A stretch of DNA of 64,000 nt from an uncultured Alphaproteobacteria bacterium (lineage in GTDB: Bacteria; Pseudomonadota; Alphaproteobacteria; Thalassobaculales; Thalassobaculaceae). The notes under the pieces were generated by a model that worked only from the letters and a program-made list of their open reading frames with translations, did no database searches and was not told the origin of the DNA. The position numbers and the translations under genes were made by a program. The stretch is taken from NCBI GenBank assembly GCA_937776645.1, contig CALMRI010000026.1, positions 1-64,000 of the forward strand, written 5' to 3'. Of this stretch, positions 8,787 through 17,167 are shown piece by piece (position 1 is the first letter of the stretch; each line of letters opens with the position of its first letter).

Positions 8787-10175
8787 ATGGCCCTGCAACC
8801 GAATTCACCCGAGGCGCGCGATGTTGCCTATTTAGTCCACCCCTATACGAATTTCCGCGCCAATGAAGAACAAGGGCCGATGATCATCGAGCGCGGCGAG
8901 GGGGTTTATGTCTGGGATAATAACGGCAAGAAATATATCGAGGGTATGGCAGGGTTGTGGTCAACCTCGCTCGGATTTCAGCATAAGCGCCTAGTCGCCG
9001 CTGCGACCAAGCAGCTAGAGAAACTGCCATATTATCACCAGTTCGGGCAGAAATCGCATCTGCCGGGTATCGATCTGGCCGAAAAACTGATGAACTTGGC
9101 GCCGAGCTCGGTCTCTAAGGTGTTCTTCAACAACTCCGGCTCCGAGGCCAACGACACCGCGATCAAGATCATCTGGTATTACAACAATGCCCGCGGTCGT
9201 CATGAGAAGAAAAAGATCATCGGTCGGATCAACGGCTATCACGGCATCACCCTGGCCGCCGCCAGCCTGACCGGGCGCACGTTGAACCATTCCGGGTTCG
9301 ACGTGCCGCTGGCCGGCTTCCTGCACACCAACAATCCTCATTACTACCGCTTTGGCGAGGTCGGCGAGAGCGAAGAGGATTTCGCCACCCGGATGGCCGA
9401 TGACCTCGACAAGATGATCATCGAGGAGGGCCCGGAGACGGTCGCCGCCTTCTTCGCCGAACCCGTGATGGGCGCCGGCGGGGTGATCACCCCGCCAAAG
9501 ACTTATTTCGAGAAGATCCAGGCGGTGCTGAAGAAGCATGACGTGCTGATGGTCGTTGACGAGGTGATCTGCGGGTTCTGCCGAACCGGCAATTTCTGGG
9601 CCTCGGAAACCTATAACATCAAGCCCGATATCCTGGTCTGCGCCAAGGCGCTATCGTCGAGCTATCTGCCGATCTCCGGCACGATGATCAGCGATGATAT
9701 CTATCAGGCGATCGCGGATGCCAGTGCCAAGTACGGGGTGTTCGGCCACGGCTACACCTATTCCGGCCATCCGGTGGCGGCGGCGGTGGCGCTGGAAACG
9801 CTGAAAATCTATGAGGAAGACGACATCCTCGGCCATGTACGGACGGTCGCCAAGCGGTTCCAGGAGCGGCTCACCAACTTCGGCGAGCACCCATTGGTCG
9901 GCGAAGTTCGCGGCGTTGGCTTGGTCGGCGCCACCGAGCTGGTCAAGGATAAGACCACTAAGGAAGCTTTCGCGGCATCCGACGGCGTCGGCGCGATGGT
10001 GAGCAATTACTGTCTCGAGCAGGGCCTGATCACCCGTCCGGTTGGCGATTCCATGTGCTTCTGCCCGCCGTTGATCGTGTCGGAGAGCGAAATCGACGAC
10101 ATGTTCGACCGCTATGCCCACGCGCTCGACGATAGTCTCGACGCCCTGTCGCGCCAGGGCGCGGCGGTCGCCTAG
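8787..10175 (+). CDS. Class III (omega-amino acid) pyruvate-type aminotransferase
   Basis: 462-residue PLP-dependent transaminase moving an amino group from an omega-amino acid, diamine or taurine-like donor to a keto acid. VFFNNSGSEANDTAIK (about 112-127) binds the cofactor phosphate, Asp258 in VMVVDEV-like context pairs with the pyridine nitrogen, and Lys287 in CAKALSSSYLPIS is the Schiff-base lysine. The early ATG at 8787 follows GGAGAG by five bases, so the longer frame starting at 8757 is rejected. It is the first gene of a plus-strand pair with a TauD-family dioxygenase 124 bases on. A taurine, beta-alanine or putrescine donor cannot be told apart by eye. Confidence 0.92.
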   Translation: MALQPNSPEARDVAYLVHPYTNFRANEEQGPMIIERGEGVYVWDNNGKKYIEGMAGLWSTSLGFQHKRLVAAATKQLEKLPYYHQFGQKSHLPGIDLAEKLMNLAPSSVSKVFFNNSGSEANDTAIKIIWYYNNARGRHEKKKIIGRINGYHGITLAAASLTGRTLNHSGFDVPLAGFLHTNNPHYYRFGEVGESEEDFATRMADDLDKMIIEEGPETVAAFFAEPVMGAGGVITPPKTYFEKIQAVLKKHDVLMVVDEVICGFCRTGNFWASETYNIKPDILVCAKALSSSYLPISGTMISDDIYQAIADASAKYGVFGHGYTYSGHPVAAAVALETLKIYEEDDILGHVRTVAKRFQERLTNFGEHPLVGEVRGVGLVGATELVKDKTTKEAFAASDGVGAMVSNYCLEQGLITRPVGDSMCFCPPLIVSESEIDDMFDRYAHALDDSLDALSRQGAAVA

Positions 10176-10243
10176 TGGTTTGAGCGGGACTGATCGAAAT
10201 CTTCCGTCTCGAAAGGCCGGTCCACTAAGGGAGTATTGGCTTA

Positions 10244-10269
10244 GTCTACCGGCGCGCGCGCCGGTAGAC
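10244..10269. promoter_or_regulatory. Perfect 26-bp palindrome between aminotransferase and dioxygenase genes
   Basis: The half-site gtctaccggcgcg is followed directly by its exact reverse complement, with no spacer. It ends 30 bases before the ATG of the next gene and 70 bases after the aminotransferase stop. There is no T-run after it, so it is not a classic intrinsic terminator; a dimeric repressor operator or an mRNA-stabilising hairpin are the likely roles. Confidence 0.6.
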
Positions 10270-10299
10270 CAAATGCTCAGGTAGTTGGAGGGCGTTACA

Positions 10300-11391
10300 A
10301 TGACCAACAACAGCTATCCCGCCTTGAGTGGCGATTGTCTGTGGAGCGGAGCAGAACTCACGCGCTCCGGTGCCTGGTTGCACCAATGGCCTACCGGCGC
10401 CGTCGCCGCCTTCGAACGCAATCTGGCGGCGCTAAAGCTGGTCGGCGCCCCGGACACCAAAATCACCAAGGCGGATTTTCCGTTGCCCGAACTGGAACCG
10501 TTCCTCGCCAATTTGCGTGATGAGCTGGAGAACGGGCTCGGGGTCGCCCGCATCCAGGGATTTCCGGTAGAGCGCTATGACCCGGCGGATCTTCGACGGG
10601 TATTCTGGGGCATCGGCACCCATCTCGGCACGGCGGTCCCACAATCGGTGAAGGGCGAGTTGATCGACGAGGTGAAGGACGAGACACGGGTCAACCCCGA
10701 AATAGGCCAGGAAATCGACACACATCGCGGCACTGCCTACGATGCCTTGCCGATTCTCTCTTCGCGGGCCCGCGCCCGCTCGAACGGGCCGCTGCGCTTT
10801 CACACCGATGGCACCGATTTGATCGCCTTAATGTGTGCGCGCAACGGCATTGCCGGCGGCGAAAGCAAGGTCGTCAGCACTGCGTTTCTGTACAATGAGA
10901 TCCGCCGACTACGGCCCGATCTGCACACGCTGCTCTGTCAGCCCTATTATCGCTTCCTGCCCAATACCGATCGATTGCCAGCGCAAGACCGCGTCTTCGC
11001 CATGCCCATATTCGGGCTGCGCGACGGAAAGTTGACTTGCCAATATTCGCGGACCTTCGTCGAGCAGGCGCAGGAGGTGGATGACGTTCCGCGTCTCAGC
11101 CCGGCGCAGATCGAAGCCCTCGACCTGCTCGCCGAGCTTGCCGAGGCCCACTGCATGACCGTGCCCTTCGAGGTCGGTGACGTGCAGGTACTCAACAACC
11201 ACGTGGCCTTCCATGGCCGCACTGCCTTCGAGGATGATATTGCAGCTGGCCAAGACCGCCTGCTACTCAGGTTGTGGATCTCGCCAGAGAACAACCGCGC
11301 CCTCCCTGACGGGTTCGAGGTATTCTGGGGCGGTATCCAGGCAGGCGAGCCCCGCTCCAGCATCGACGCGCGATTGCAGGCGGGGGCCTAG
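10300..11391 (+). CDS. TauD/TfdA family Fe(II)/2-oxoglutarate dioxygenase (first copy)
   Basis: 363 residues. Enzymes of this family use Fe(II), O2 and 2-oxoglutarate to hydroxylate small molecules. LRFHTDGTD gives the iron ligands His168 and Asp170; NNHVAFHGRTAF near residue 305 carries the distal His, and RLLLRLWIS the arginine that holds 2-oxoglutarate. The ATG at 10300 has TTGGAGGG upstream and is preferred to the TTG at 10285. The overall pattern (long N-terminal part, FWGG near the C-terminus) is closer to clavaminate-synthase-like and gamma-butyrobetaine-hydroxylase-like members than to taurine dioxygenase itself. It follows the aminotransferase gene and may share its transcript, separated by the 26-bp palindrome. 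Confidence 0.88.
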   Translation: MTNNSYPALSGDCLWSGAELTRSGAWLHQWPTGAVAAFERNLAALKLVGAPDTKITKADFPLPELEPFLANLRDELENGLGVARIQGFPVERYDPADLRRVFWGIGTHLGTAVPQSVKGELIDEVKDETRVNPEIGQEIDTHRGTAYDALPILSSRARARSNGPLRFHTDGTDLIALMCARNGIAGGESKVVSTAFLYNEIRRLRPDLHTLLCQPYYRFLPNTDRLPAQDRVFAMPIFGLRDGKLTCQYSRTFVEQAQEVDDVPRLSPAQIEALDLLAELAEAHCMTVPFEVGDVQVLNNHVAFHGRTAFEDDIAAGQDRLLLRLWISPENNRALPDGFEVFWGGIQAGEPRSSIDARLQAGA

Positions 11392-11399
11392 GCGTACTG

Positions 11400-11625
11400 C
11401 TACCGGTAACCGCAATCTACGCCGCCATCCTTGGCTTGATGCTGCTGGTTTTGAAGTTCCAGGCCATCGCTGCGCAGCGGCTCCACCGGGTCGATATACT
11501 GGACGGCGGCGAGCCGGTCGAGCACCGCGACTGTGTCGTCAGTGGAGGAGGCGTCGTCGACGATCACGATACGCGCCTCGGCGACCCTCGACCGGCGTCG
11601 ATCGAGGCGATGTAGACTCTACAGT
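11400..11625 (-). pseudogene. Glycosyltransferase family 2 N-terminal fragment
   Basis: Minus-strand frame ending at the TAG 11402-11400 reads RVAEARIVIVDDASSTDDT followed by VAVLDRLAAVQYIDP. The strand-then-VDDASxDxT pattern is the nucleotide-sugar binding motif of GT-A family 2 glycosyltransferases. Only about 75 codons survive, with no start codon and none of the catalytic DXD or later parts, so this is a relic. Confidence 0.6.
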
Positions 11626-11626
11626 G

Positions 11627-11671
11627 AATCGCCCTCTATCTTTTCGAGAAGAGGCGAATTTACAATTCAAG
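11627..11671. repeat. Hairpin repeat, copy 1 (downstream of first tauD-like gene)
   Basis: Imperfect inverted repeat: aatcgccctct (11627-11637) pairs with agaggcgaatt (11650-11660), followed by tacaattca. An almost identical sequence occurs at 57985-58026. Both lie in a convergent spacer directly after a tauD-like gene. It could serve as a bidirectional terminator or be a REP-like dispersed repeat. Confidence 0.6.
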
Positions 11672-11747
11672 CCGGGTCACGGTAGTAGCTCGTCATTCAT
11701 TAATTCGGCTCTAGCCTCGCACGACAGAAGATGATCAGGCTACCGGC

Positions 11748-12647
11748 TCAATCGGCGAATTCGGCGACCTTGTCGGGGTGGGCCTCGAAATCAAAATACC
11801 GGTGCTTGATCCCCCGCTGGTTCTCATAGATTGACCCTTCGTGGCGGGCCGGCGGATAGGGCAGCCGGATCGGTGTTTGAACCAACCGTGGCTCCAAGGT
11901 CGACGTGCCGGCGATCACCCGAGCCTCGCGATCGTCCCAACTTTCGTTAAACCGGCGCAGATCCCAGGCATCGGCCGCCGCGACCTGATACAGCATCAAC
12001 ATCCGATCCTTGCCGGATCGATTTTGTTCCGAGCCGTGGATGGCGCGTACATGATGGAAACTGCAGGCGCCGGCCTTGCCGATCACCCGCCCGGCCTTGG
12101 TGAAATCGACCGGGCAGTTTTCCGGATCGATCGCACCCGCGAATACCCCATCGGCATGATGATCGAAGGTCGGGCCCTTGTGCGAACCGGGCGCTATCAG
12201 CAGCGGGCCATTTTCCTCGGTCATGTCGTCGAGCATGACACCGATCGCAAGCACGTCGTGATTGGTATGCGGATAAAATGCCCAGTCCTGATGCCATTCA
12301 ACCGGAGAGCCGTATTCCGCCGCCTTGATGTTGATCTTGCCACCATGCAGAACCAAGTTCGGCCCCAACAGCTTGGTCAACACCGCAATCAGTTTCGGGT
12401 GCTCGGCCATTTTCCGGAACAGCGGGTGGACGTTATACATCTCCTTGATCCGGCGCACCCGAGGGCGTTCGGCGGTATGGGAGGGCTCAAGGTCATAAAC
12501 ACTGTCATGATCGGTGAGGCCGCTAGCGGCGGCGACCAACTCGTCAACCACCGAACGCATCTCGCCTACCTCTTCAGGGCTATAGATATCGTCGACAACG
12601 AGATACCCACTATCGTTATAGAAGGCTACTTCCTGTTCGTTGATCAT
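11748..12647 (-). CDS. Phytanoyl-CoA dioxygenase (PhyH) family protein (first copy)
   Basis: 299 residues, full length for the family. Fe(II)/2-oxoglutarate-dependent hydroxylase. EWHQDWAFYPHT supplies the iron ligands His119 and Asp121, AIHGSEQN the distal His204, and the region from GPLLIAPGSHKGP (148-160) is the usual double-stranded beta-helix core. The ATG at 12647 follows AGGAGTG. Bacterial PhyH proteins have many substrates (ectoine, phosphonates, halogenation in biosynthesis); nothing around this one fixes the choice. A short membrane protein gene lies 61 bases upstream on the same strand. Confidence 0.9.
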   Translation of the reverse strand: MINEQEVAFYNDSGYLVVDDIYSPEEVGEMRSVVDELVAAASGLTDHDSVYDLEPSHTAERPRVRRIKEMYNVHPLFRKMAEHPKLIAVLTKLLGPNLVLHGGKINIKAAEYGSPVEWHQDWAFYPHTNHDVLAIGVMLDDMTEENGPLLIAPGSHKGPTFDHHADGVFAGAIDPENCPVDFTKAGRVIGKAGACSFHHVRAIHGSEQNRSGKDRMLMLYQVAAADAWDLRRFNESWDDREARVIAGTSTLEPRLVQTPIRLPYPPARHEGSIYENQRGIKHRYFDFEAHPDKVAEFAD

Positions 12648-12708
12648 TGGTCACTCCTACGTTGCTCAGCGCTCCGTGATGCACCGGTAACAGCGTTATT
12701 GGCATCAG

Positions 12709-13002
12709 TTAGTCGTCCTCAGCCTTGGCTCGGGCTCTTTCCAGGCGCAAGGCTTCGCGCCGCTTGTTTTGTCGTTTAAGGCGAGCGGATGTCCAAAAAT
12801 ACATGATAATCCCAATAACCACACCATAGGTGGCGTAAAGCGAGATATTATCCAGGGACACAGGCGGTCCGGGCGCGATATATCCAAGGTGCTGCGTCAA
12901 TGACAGCAAGGCGATCAAGGTCACGCAGTTGATGATCCCGCGACCGGCCGGCGTCTCCACCCAACGCAGTGGCCGCACCTCATTCAGATTTTCGTCGCTC
13001 AT
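12709..13002 (-). CDS. Small two-helix membrane protein
   Basis: 97 residues with two hydrophobic stretches (about 24-45 and 52-69) and a strongly basic then acidic tail, AKAEDD at the end. A good ribosome site, GAGGAAAC, stands before the ATG at 13002. The N-terminus SDENLNEVRPLRWVETPAGR is hydrophilic, so both ends probably face the cytoplasm. No known family is recognised. It sits between the PhyH gene and a transporter on the same strand, with 60-base gaps, and could belong to the same transcript. Confidence 0.6.
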   Translation of the reverse strand: MSDENLNEVRPLRWVETPAGRGIINCVTLIALLSLTQHLGYIAPGPPVSLDNISLYATYGVVIGIIMYFWTSARLKRQNKRREALRLERARAKAEDD

Positions 13003-13065
13003 GTTTCCTCGCTCATATACCGGCGCATTTCACGCTGAAGTGGTCAAAAAGGCAAGTCCAAGCTG

Positions 13066-13977
13066 CTATTTCGCGAACAAAACTAGGACCAGGATGCCGG
13101 TGGCCACCAGGGCCATGCCGACCATTTCATTCCGTGTCGAGCGTTCCCGGAAAAATAAAATTGAGACGACGAGCGCAAACAGGAACTCGACCTGCGCCAA
13201 AGCCTTCACATAGGCAACCCGCTGGATGGTCATGGCGGTGAACCAGCCCATCGAGCCAAAAGCGCTCATCACCCCGACAAAGAGGCTTGGCTTCCACAAC
13301 CGCGCGATAGCGAGAAAATCACGAGGCTTGGTCACCAGAATATACAGCCCCAACCCTGCGGTCTGCATAGTGATAACCGTTACCAGGGTGACCGATGCGG
13401 TGAAGGCGAAATTTGGATGCCCGAACGACAGGCTCGCCTGACGAATGTAAAACGATCCAAGAGCGTAACAGAGGCCAGCCAAGAATCCGACGCCGGCCGA
13501 GGCGTTGAAGACCGACCCGACCAAGGCAAAACCACCGACCCCCGAACGCACCACGCTGATCATCACCACGCCAGCGACGGAGATCACGATAGCCAGCCAT
13601 CCGAACGGCCCCACCGCCTCACCAAAAAACACCGTGCCTAGGATAGCTGCGATGATCGCCTCGCTTCGCACATAGGTTGAACCGATAGCAAAATTACGCA
13701 ATCGAAACAATAGAATAAGGAGCGCCGTGCCGACGACTTGCAGAACTGCCGCCAGGACCGTTGGGACCAGGAAATGGGCTCCCAGAGCCGGTAATCGCAA
13801 ATCGAACCAGTGCAATGCCCAGACGAGATAACCAACCGCGAAGGGCAGACCGAAGCCGAACCGCACCCAGGCCGCGGCCAAGGCTGACATCTGCCCGCTC
13901 AAATGCTTTTGCCCGGCATTGCGTCCGGTCTGCAGAACCGCCGAGATCAGAACGATGGCGATCCAGAGATGTTCCAC
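13066..13977 (-). CDS. EamA/DMT superfamily transporter
   Basis: 303 residues in about ten hydrophobic helices arranged as two similar halves, the usual layout of drug/metabolite exporters of the EamA type. The glycine- and proline-rich segments FGFGLPFAVGYLVWAL and GWFTAMTIQRVAYVKALAQVEF match the loop and helix patterns at the ends of the repeat units. The start is a GTG at 13977; no ATG gives a full first helix. Likely exports amino acids, nucleosides or other small metabolites from the inner membrane. The next gene upstream (14009) is on the same strand with a 31-base gap. Confidence 0.85.
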   Translation of the reverse strand: MEHLWIAIVLISAVLQTGRNAGQKHLSGQMSALAAAWVRFGFGLPFAVGYLVWALHWFDLRLPALGAHFLVPTVLAAVLQVVGTALLILLFRLRNFAIGSTYVRSEAIIAAILGTVFFGEAVGPFGWLAIVISVAGVVMISVVRSGVGGFALVGSVFNASAGVGFLAGLCYALGSFYIRQASLSFGHPNFAFTASVTLVTVITMQTAGLGLYILVTKPRDFLAIARLWKPSLFVGVMSAFGSMGWFTAMTIQRVAYVKALAQVEFLFALVVSILFFRERSTRNEMVGMALVATGILVLVLFAK

Positions 13978-14008
13978 GCTGCGACGCCGCGGAGCCTACG
14001 CGCCGCCC

Positions 14009-14641
14009 TTAGCCGGCGCGCACGTACTTTCCGGTAAGGATCCTGATACGGTCCTGAAAGTGCGGGAGCAACCGGGCGCTCCAGGGCGTATCCACGGCCT
14101 TCGCCCAAGCATCGCTCCGGGTCACCTCAGGCGATTCCAGATGATAGATCGCAACATAGCGATGGCTCCCGTCCGACGATTTGTAGCGGCGCGCCGCCAG
14201 GGTTCCCGGCACCGTCCACAGCGCCGGAAGATGTTCCTCATCGTACCAGGCGTTGAAATCATCCTCCGCCTCCGGCGCAACGTTCATCGCGTTTAGCAAC
14301 AAACCGCCAGCGCCGACCGGTGCGTCCATCGCGCCGGGGAGGGTTTGCATCCCTTCGAAACGCAAAATCCGCGTGCATTTCGCCGTTATTCGTTTCGACC
14401 AGGGTGAGAGATTATCATAGGCGATTGCCCCATAGGCCTCGCTCCGCAAGACATCAAGCGTGTCGAGATCATAGGTCGCGACAGCCTGGTTGGGATCGTC
14501 GGCCCCGATCCAACGCTCGCAGGCGCCAAAGCCGGAAACCGCCTCGCGCTCCGGCACGTGTTCCAGATCATACCAGTCGTGAAATTCATCGGCTTGTGCC
14601 GTCGAAAAATCAAACGATGCAATCAACAGACCCTTGGCCAT
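14009..14641 (-). CDS. Tandem dimeric alpha/beta-barrel protein (EthD/DUF4286-like)
   Basis: 210 residues from the ATG at 14641, which has GGGAGG six bases upstream (an ATG nine codons earlier is less likely). The chain is a clear internal duplication: FHDWYDLEHVPEREAV in the first half and FNAWYDEEHLPALWTV in the second, each after a strand and before a helix. This W-Y-D-x-E-H-x-P signature occurs in EthD-like and related small stress or cofactor-linked barrel proteins, which normally dimerise; here two units are in one chain. Function unknown; the gene lies just upstream of the DMT exporter. Confidence 0.72.
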   Translation of the reverse strand: MAKGLLIASFDFSTAQADEFHDWYDLEHVPEREAVSGFGACERWIGADDPNQAVATYDLDTLDVLRSEAYGAIAYDNLSPWSKRITAKCTRILRFEGMQTLPGAMDAPVGAGGLLLNAMNVAPEAEDDFNAWYDEEHLPALWTVPGTLAARRYKSSDGSHRYVAIYHLESPEVTRSDAWAKAVDTPWSARLLPHFQDRIRILTGKYVRAG

Positions 14642-14732
14642 GATGTCCTCCCAGGTTTCCCGCATCATCCCAAGGCTTGGCCTGTATTGCTAGTTGATGT
14701 GACCGAAGATCCGTGGAGCCGGCGAATATCTC

Positions 14733-14862
14733 AGGCTTGATCCGGACTAAACTTCCCAAACACCAAATGATTTGACCTTCCATAAGCCTGAACGATAGCC
14801 AACCGCGGCGTCATGAAAATGATCGACACGCCACCGCCGGTGAAAAAACCCGGATCAAGCCT
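14733..14862. repeat. 13-bp inverted repeats bracketing a 104-bp spacer
   Basis: aggcttgatccgg at 14733-14745 and its exact complement ccggatcaagcct at 14850-14862; the second arm touches the stop codon of the amidohydrolase gene. The 104 bases between hold no gene. It may be a small mobile palindromic element or a transcription-end structure. Confidence 0.5.
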
Positions 14863-16550
14863 CACTGGTTTTGGTACACGATCCGCCCACCGGTGATCGT
14901 CACGTCAGCCTTGATCGACGGAATTTCCGCTTCGTCGACGGTTAGCAGGTCTTTGTCGAAAATCGCGATGTCCGCCAACTTTCCCGGTTCAAGCGTGCCC
15001 TTCTCGGCTTCCTCCTGGCTGAGCCAAGCGCCTTCGCGGCTGGCCGCCGCCAGCGCCTCGATGCGACTGATCCGCTGATCCGGGGCCAATACCGTATCGC
15101 CGCCGCGTGGACGCCGCGCCACCACATGCCAGATCGGGTCGAACATTGTCGGCGGCACATTATCGGTGGCCAGCGAGACATGGACACCTGCATCGATCAG
15201 CGCGCGCATCGGCAATACCCGGGATGCCCTGGCTTCGCCAAGCGACGTGCGGTGTTGCTCGCCTTCCTGGTAAATCCAGCGGTTGCTATAGGCCTGCAGG
15301 ACCACGCCGAGATCACGCAGACGGGCGATCTCATCGGCGTCAAAGATTCCGACATGCTCGATGATCCAACGCTGTTCGGTGATCGCAACGCGTTTGTTGA
15401 CCTGTTCGTAAAGCGCCAGGATCTTCGGGTCGAAGGAGCCAACTCGAATGCCATTGCGAGCCGCCTCGACCATCATCTCGACCATGACGTCTTCCGGCAG
15501 GCAGCTATCGAAATTGAACCCCGCCCAACCAGTATAGGGGCCGCACAACGCGCGCAGCTGATTCTCTGGCGAGACATTCGACTCGGTATAGATCCCCGCC
15601 ATCCGCAGATAGTCGTCACCCAGGCCCCTACCGGTTAACCAGCGACCCCAATCGACCAGGAGATCGCGCACGTCCGCGGTCCCCGCCGAGGGCCAAGCCG
15701 GACTGAACATCAAACTGGCGCGCACATCCAGCGGCCCTTCAGCGCGTAGGTCCTGATAGGCGGCCAGCACTTCGCCAGCGATACCGTGGCCTTCGAAGAC
15801 GCTAGTGGTGCCGGTGGAATTATAGACCTGCATCGAGCGTCTGAGGCCGGCAATTCGCTCCTCCAGTGTGAAACGCGGGATACCCGCCAACAAGGTTTTC
15901 TCGACCAGGGGTTTGTATACGGACTCGTACAAACACCCGGTCGGAGCGCCGCTGGAGGAATCTTTCTCGATCTGGATATGCGGCGATGGCGCCATGGTAT
16001 CGCGGGTGATCCTGGAGGCCTGCAAAGCCTTGGTATTGGCTATCGAGACCAACGGCAAACTGTTGCGCCAATGGCCCCAGATGGCGCGGATATAAACGGG
16101 ATGGTCGGGCGCCACGCGGTCAAGATCCTGGCGGTTGGGGAACCGGTTCTCGGCTAATACCGCCGGTACACCCTCATAAAACGGCGGGTCACCAATCGGC
16201 ATGGTGACGATCCACTCGCCGACGGGGGTGACACGGACCAGCTCAGCGATCCGTTGGAGAACGTCATCGATCGACCGGCAACCGGCCAGCGACGGCAGGG
16301 CTTCCTTCAGGCCCTCGCGATCCATATGCGCATGACCATCGATCAGGCCGGGCGTGACCAGCCGACCGCGCGCGTCGATCCGCCGGGTCTCGGCGCCGGC
16401 TAGGGCGATGATCTCGGCATCGCTGCCCACCGCCAGCAGCCGGTCACCCTTGACCGCGACCGCCCGGACAATCCGGTCAGCCGGATCCAAGGTCGCCACC
16501 TTGCCGCCATGAATGACCAGATCAGGCGCAGAATTCCCCTTACTTGCCAT
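14862..16550 (-). CDS. Amidohydrolase 3 (YtcJ-like) family metal-dependent hydrolase
   Basis: 562 residues, the usual size of YtcJ-like enzymes. A small N-terminal beta-sandwich precedes LVTPGLIDGHAHMD, giving metal ligands His73 and His75. Later RWIIEHVGIFD carries a ligand histidine and HVSLATDNVPPTMFDP the catalytic aspartate; the C-terminus GKLADIAIFDKDLL is the conserved return to the sandwich domain. Such enzymes hydrolyse C-N bonds in cyclic or exocyclic amides; the substrate is not evident. The start at 16550 has GAGGCGGG upstream. Its 5' end overlaps the last bases of the dead hydrolase gene. Confidence 0.9.
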   Translation of the reverse strand: MASKGNSAPDLVIHGGKVATLDPADRIVRAVAVKGDRLLAVGSDAEIIALAGAETRRIDARGRLVTPGLIDGHAHMDREGLKEALPSLAGCRSIDDVLQRIAELVRVTPVGEWIVTMPIGDPPFYEGVPAVLAENRFPNRQDLDRVAPDHPVYIRAIWGHWRNSLPLVSIANTKALQASRITRDTMAPSPHIQIEKDSSSGAPTGCLYESVYKPLVEKTLLAGIPRFTLEERIAGLRRSMQVYNSTGTTSVFEGHGIAGEVLAAYQDLRAEGPLDVRASLMFSPAWPSAGTADVRDLLVDWGRWLTGRGLGDDYLRMAGIYTESNVSPENQLRALCGPYTGWAGFNFDSCLPEDVMVEMMVEAARNGIRVGSFDPKILALYEQVNKRVAITEQRWIIEHVGIFDADEIARLRDLGVVLQAYSNRWIYQEGEQHRTSLGEARASRVLPMRALIDAGVHVSLATDNVPPTMFDPIWHVVARRPRGGDTVLAPDQRISRIEALAAASREGAWLSQEEAEKGTLEPGKLADIAIFDKDLLTVDEAEIPSIKADVTITGGRIVYQNQ

Positions 16551-17077
16551 GTCCCGCCTCCATTGAGGGGCTTGCTCGACCTAAGAATGCCCGTAGTTTA
16601 TCCGCCACGACCGCTGACACCATCACTGGACCCATATGGCCGAGACCACCGAGGCAATGGCGCTCGGAGTTTGGCAAGCGCTGTTCGAGCCGGTCCAGGA
16701 TCCGCCCGGCCGGCGCTGTTAAGTAGTCGCCGCCAAGCAGCATCACCAGCATTTTCAGGCCCAGTAATTCCTTTGTGATAAGCTGGTTGCCATTCACCGC
16801 CAGCATTTCTGCCACCAGCCCGGAACCGTCCCGTATTATCAATTATCGCGCCGACGCCGGCATGCCCACCCAGGCGACTTCGTTCCAAGGCTCGATAAAG
16901 CCGGCCAAACGATCCCGCGCCGGTGGCGGTGGCATGGAGCAACACCGCCCAACCGGCTTGCTTCGCAACCATATCGGCGTTTATTTCACTGGGAAATTCA
17001 CTAGGAAATTCCGCGGGAATTTCGATCGTCTCGACGGTCCCAAATTCGATCTCGTGCAGTGGCATGACGTTGTCCAA
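16540..17077 (-). pseudogene. Alpha/beta-hydrolase relic
   Basis: The last 100 codons (frame ending at 16540) keep the C-terminal part of an alpha/beta hydrolase, with PNSERHCLGGLGHMGPVMV carrying the catalytic histidine. The upstream part is in another frame (16598-17077), where RLYRALERSRLGG is still protein-like but no GxSxG elbow or intact N-terminus remains. A 12-base unit with core ggaaattcact repeats about three times at 16985-17020, encoding EFPS-EFPS. The frame breaks and missing nucleophile mark it as inactive. Confidence 0.65.
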
Positions 17078-17167
17078 ATACGGCGCGCAATGGCTAGCGC
17101 CGGGAAGATGATCCTATCTTGTCGGCCAAACCATGGCGATGGTGACCATAGCCATGGACCTGTTGAG

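Noticed and set aside
10251-10260. Alternating GC run as a Z-DNA-type feature
   Set aside because: It is simply the centre of the 26-bp palindrome and needs no separate explanation.
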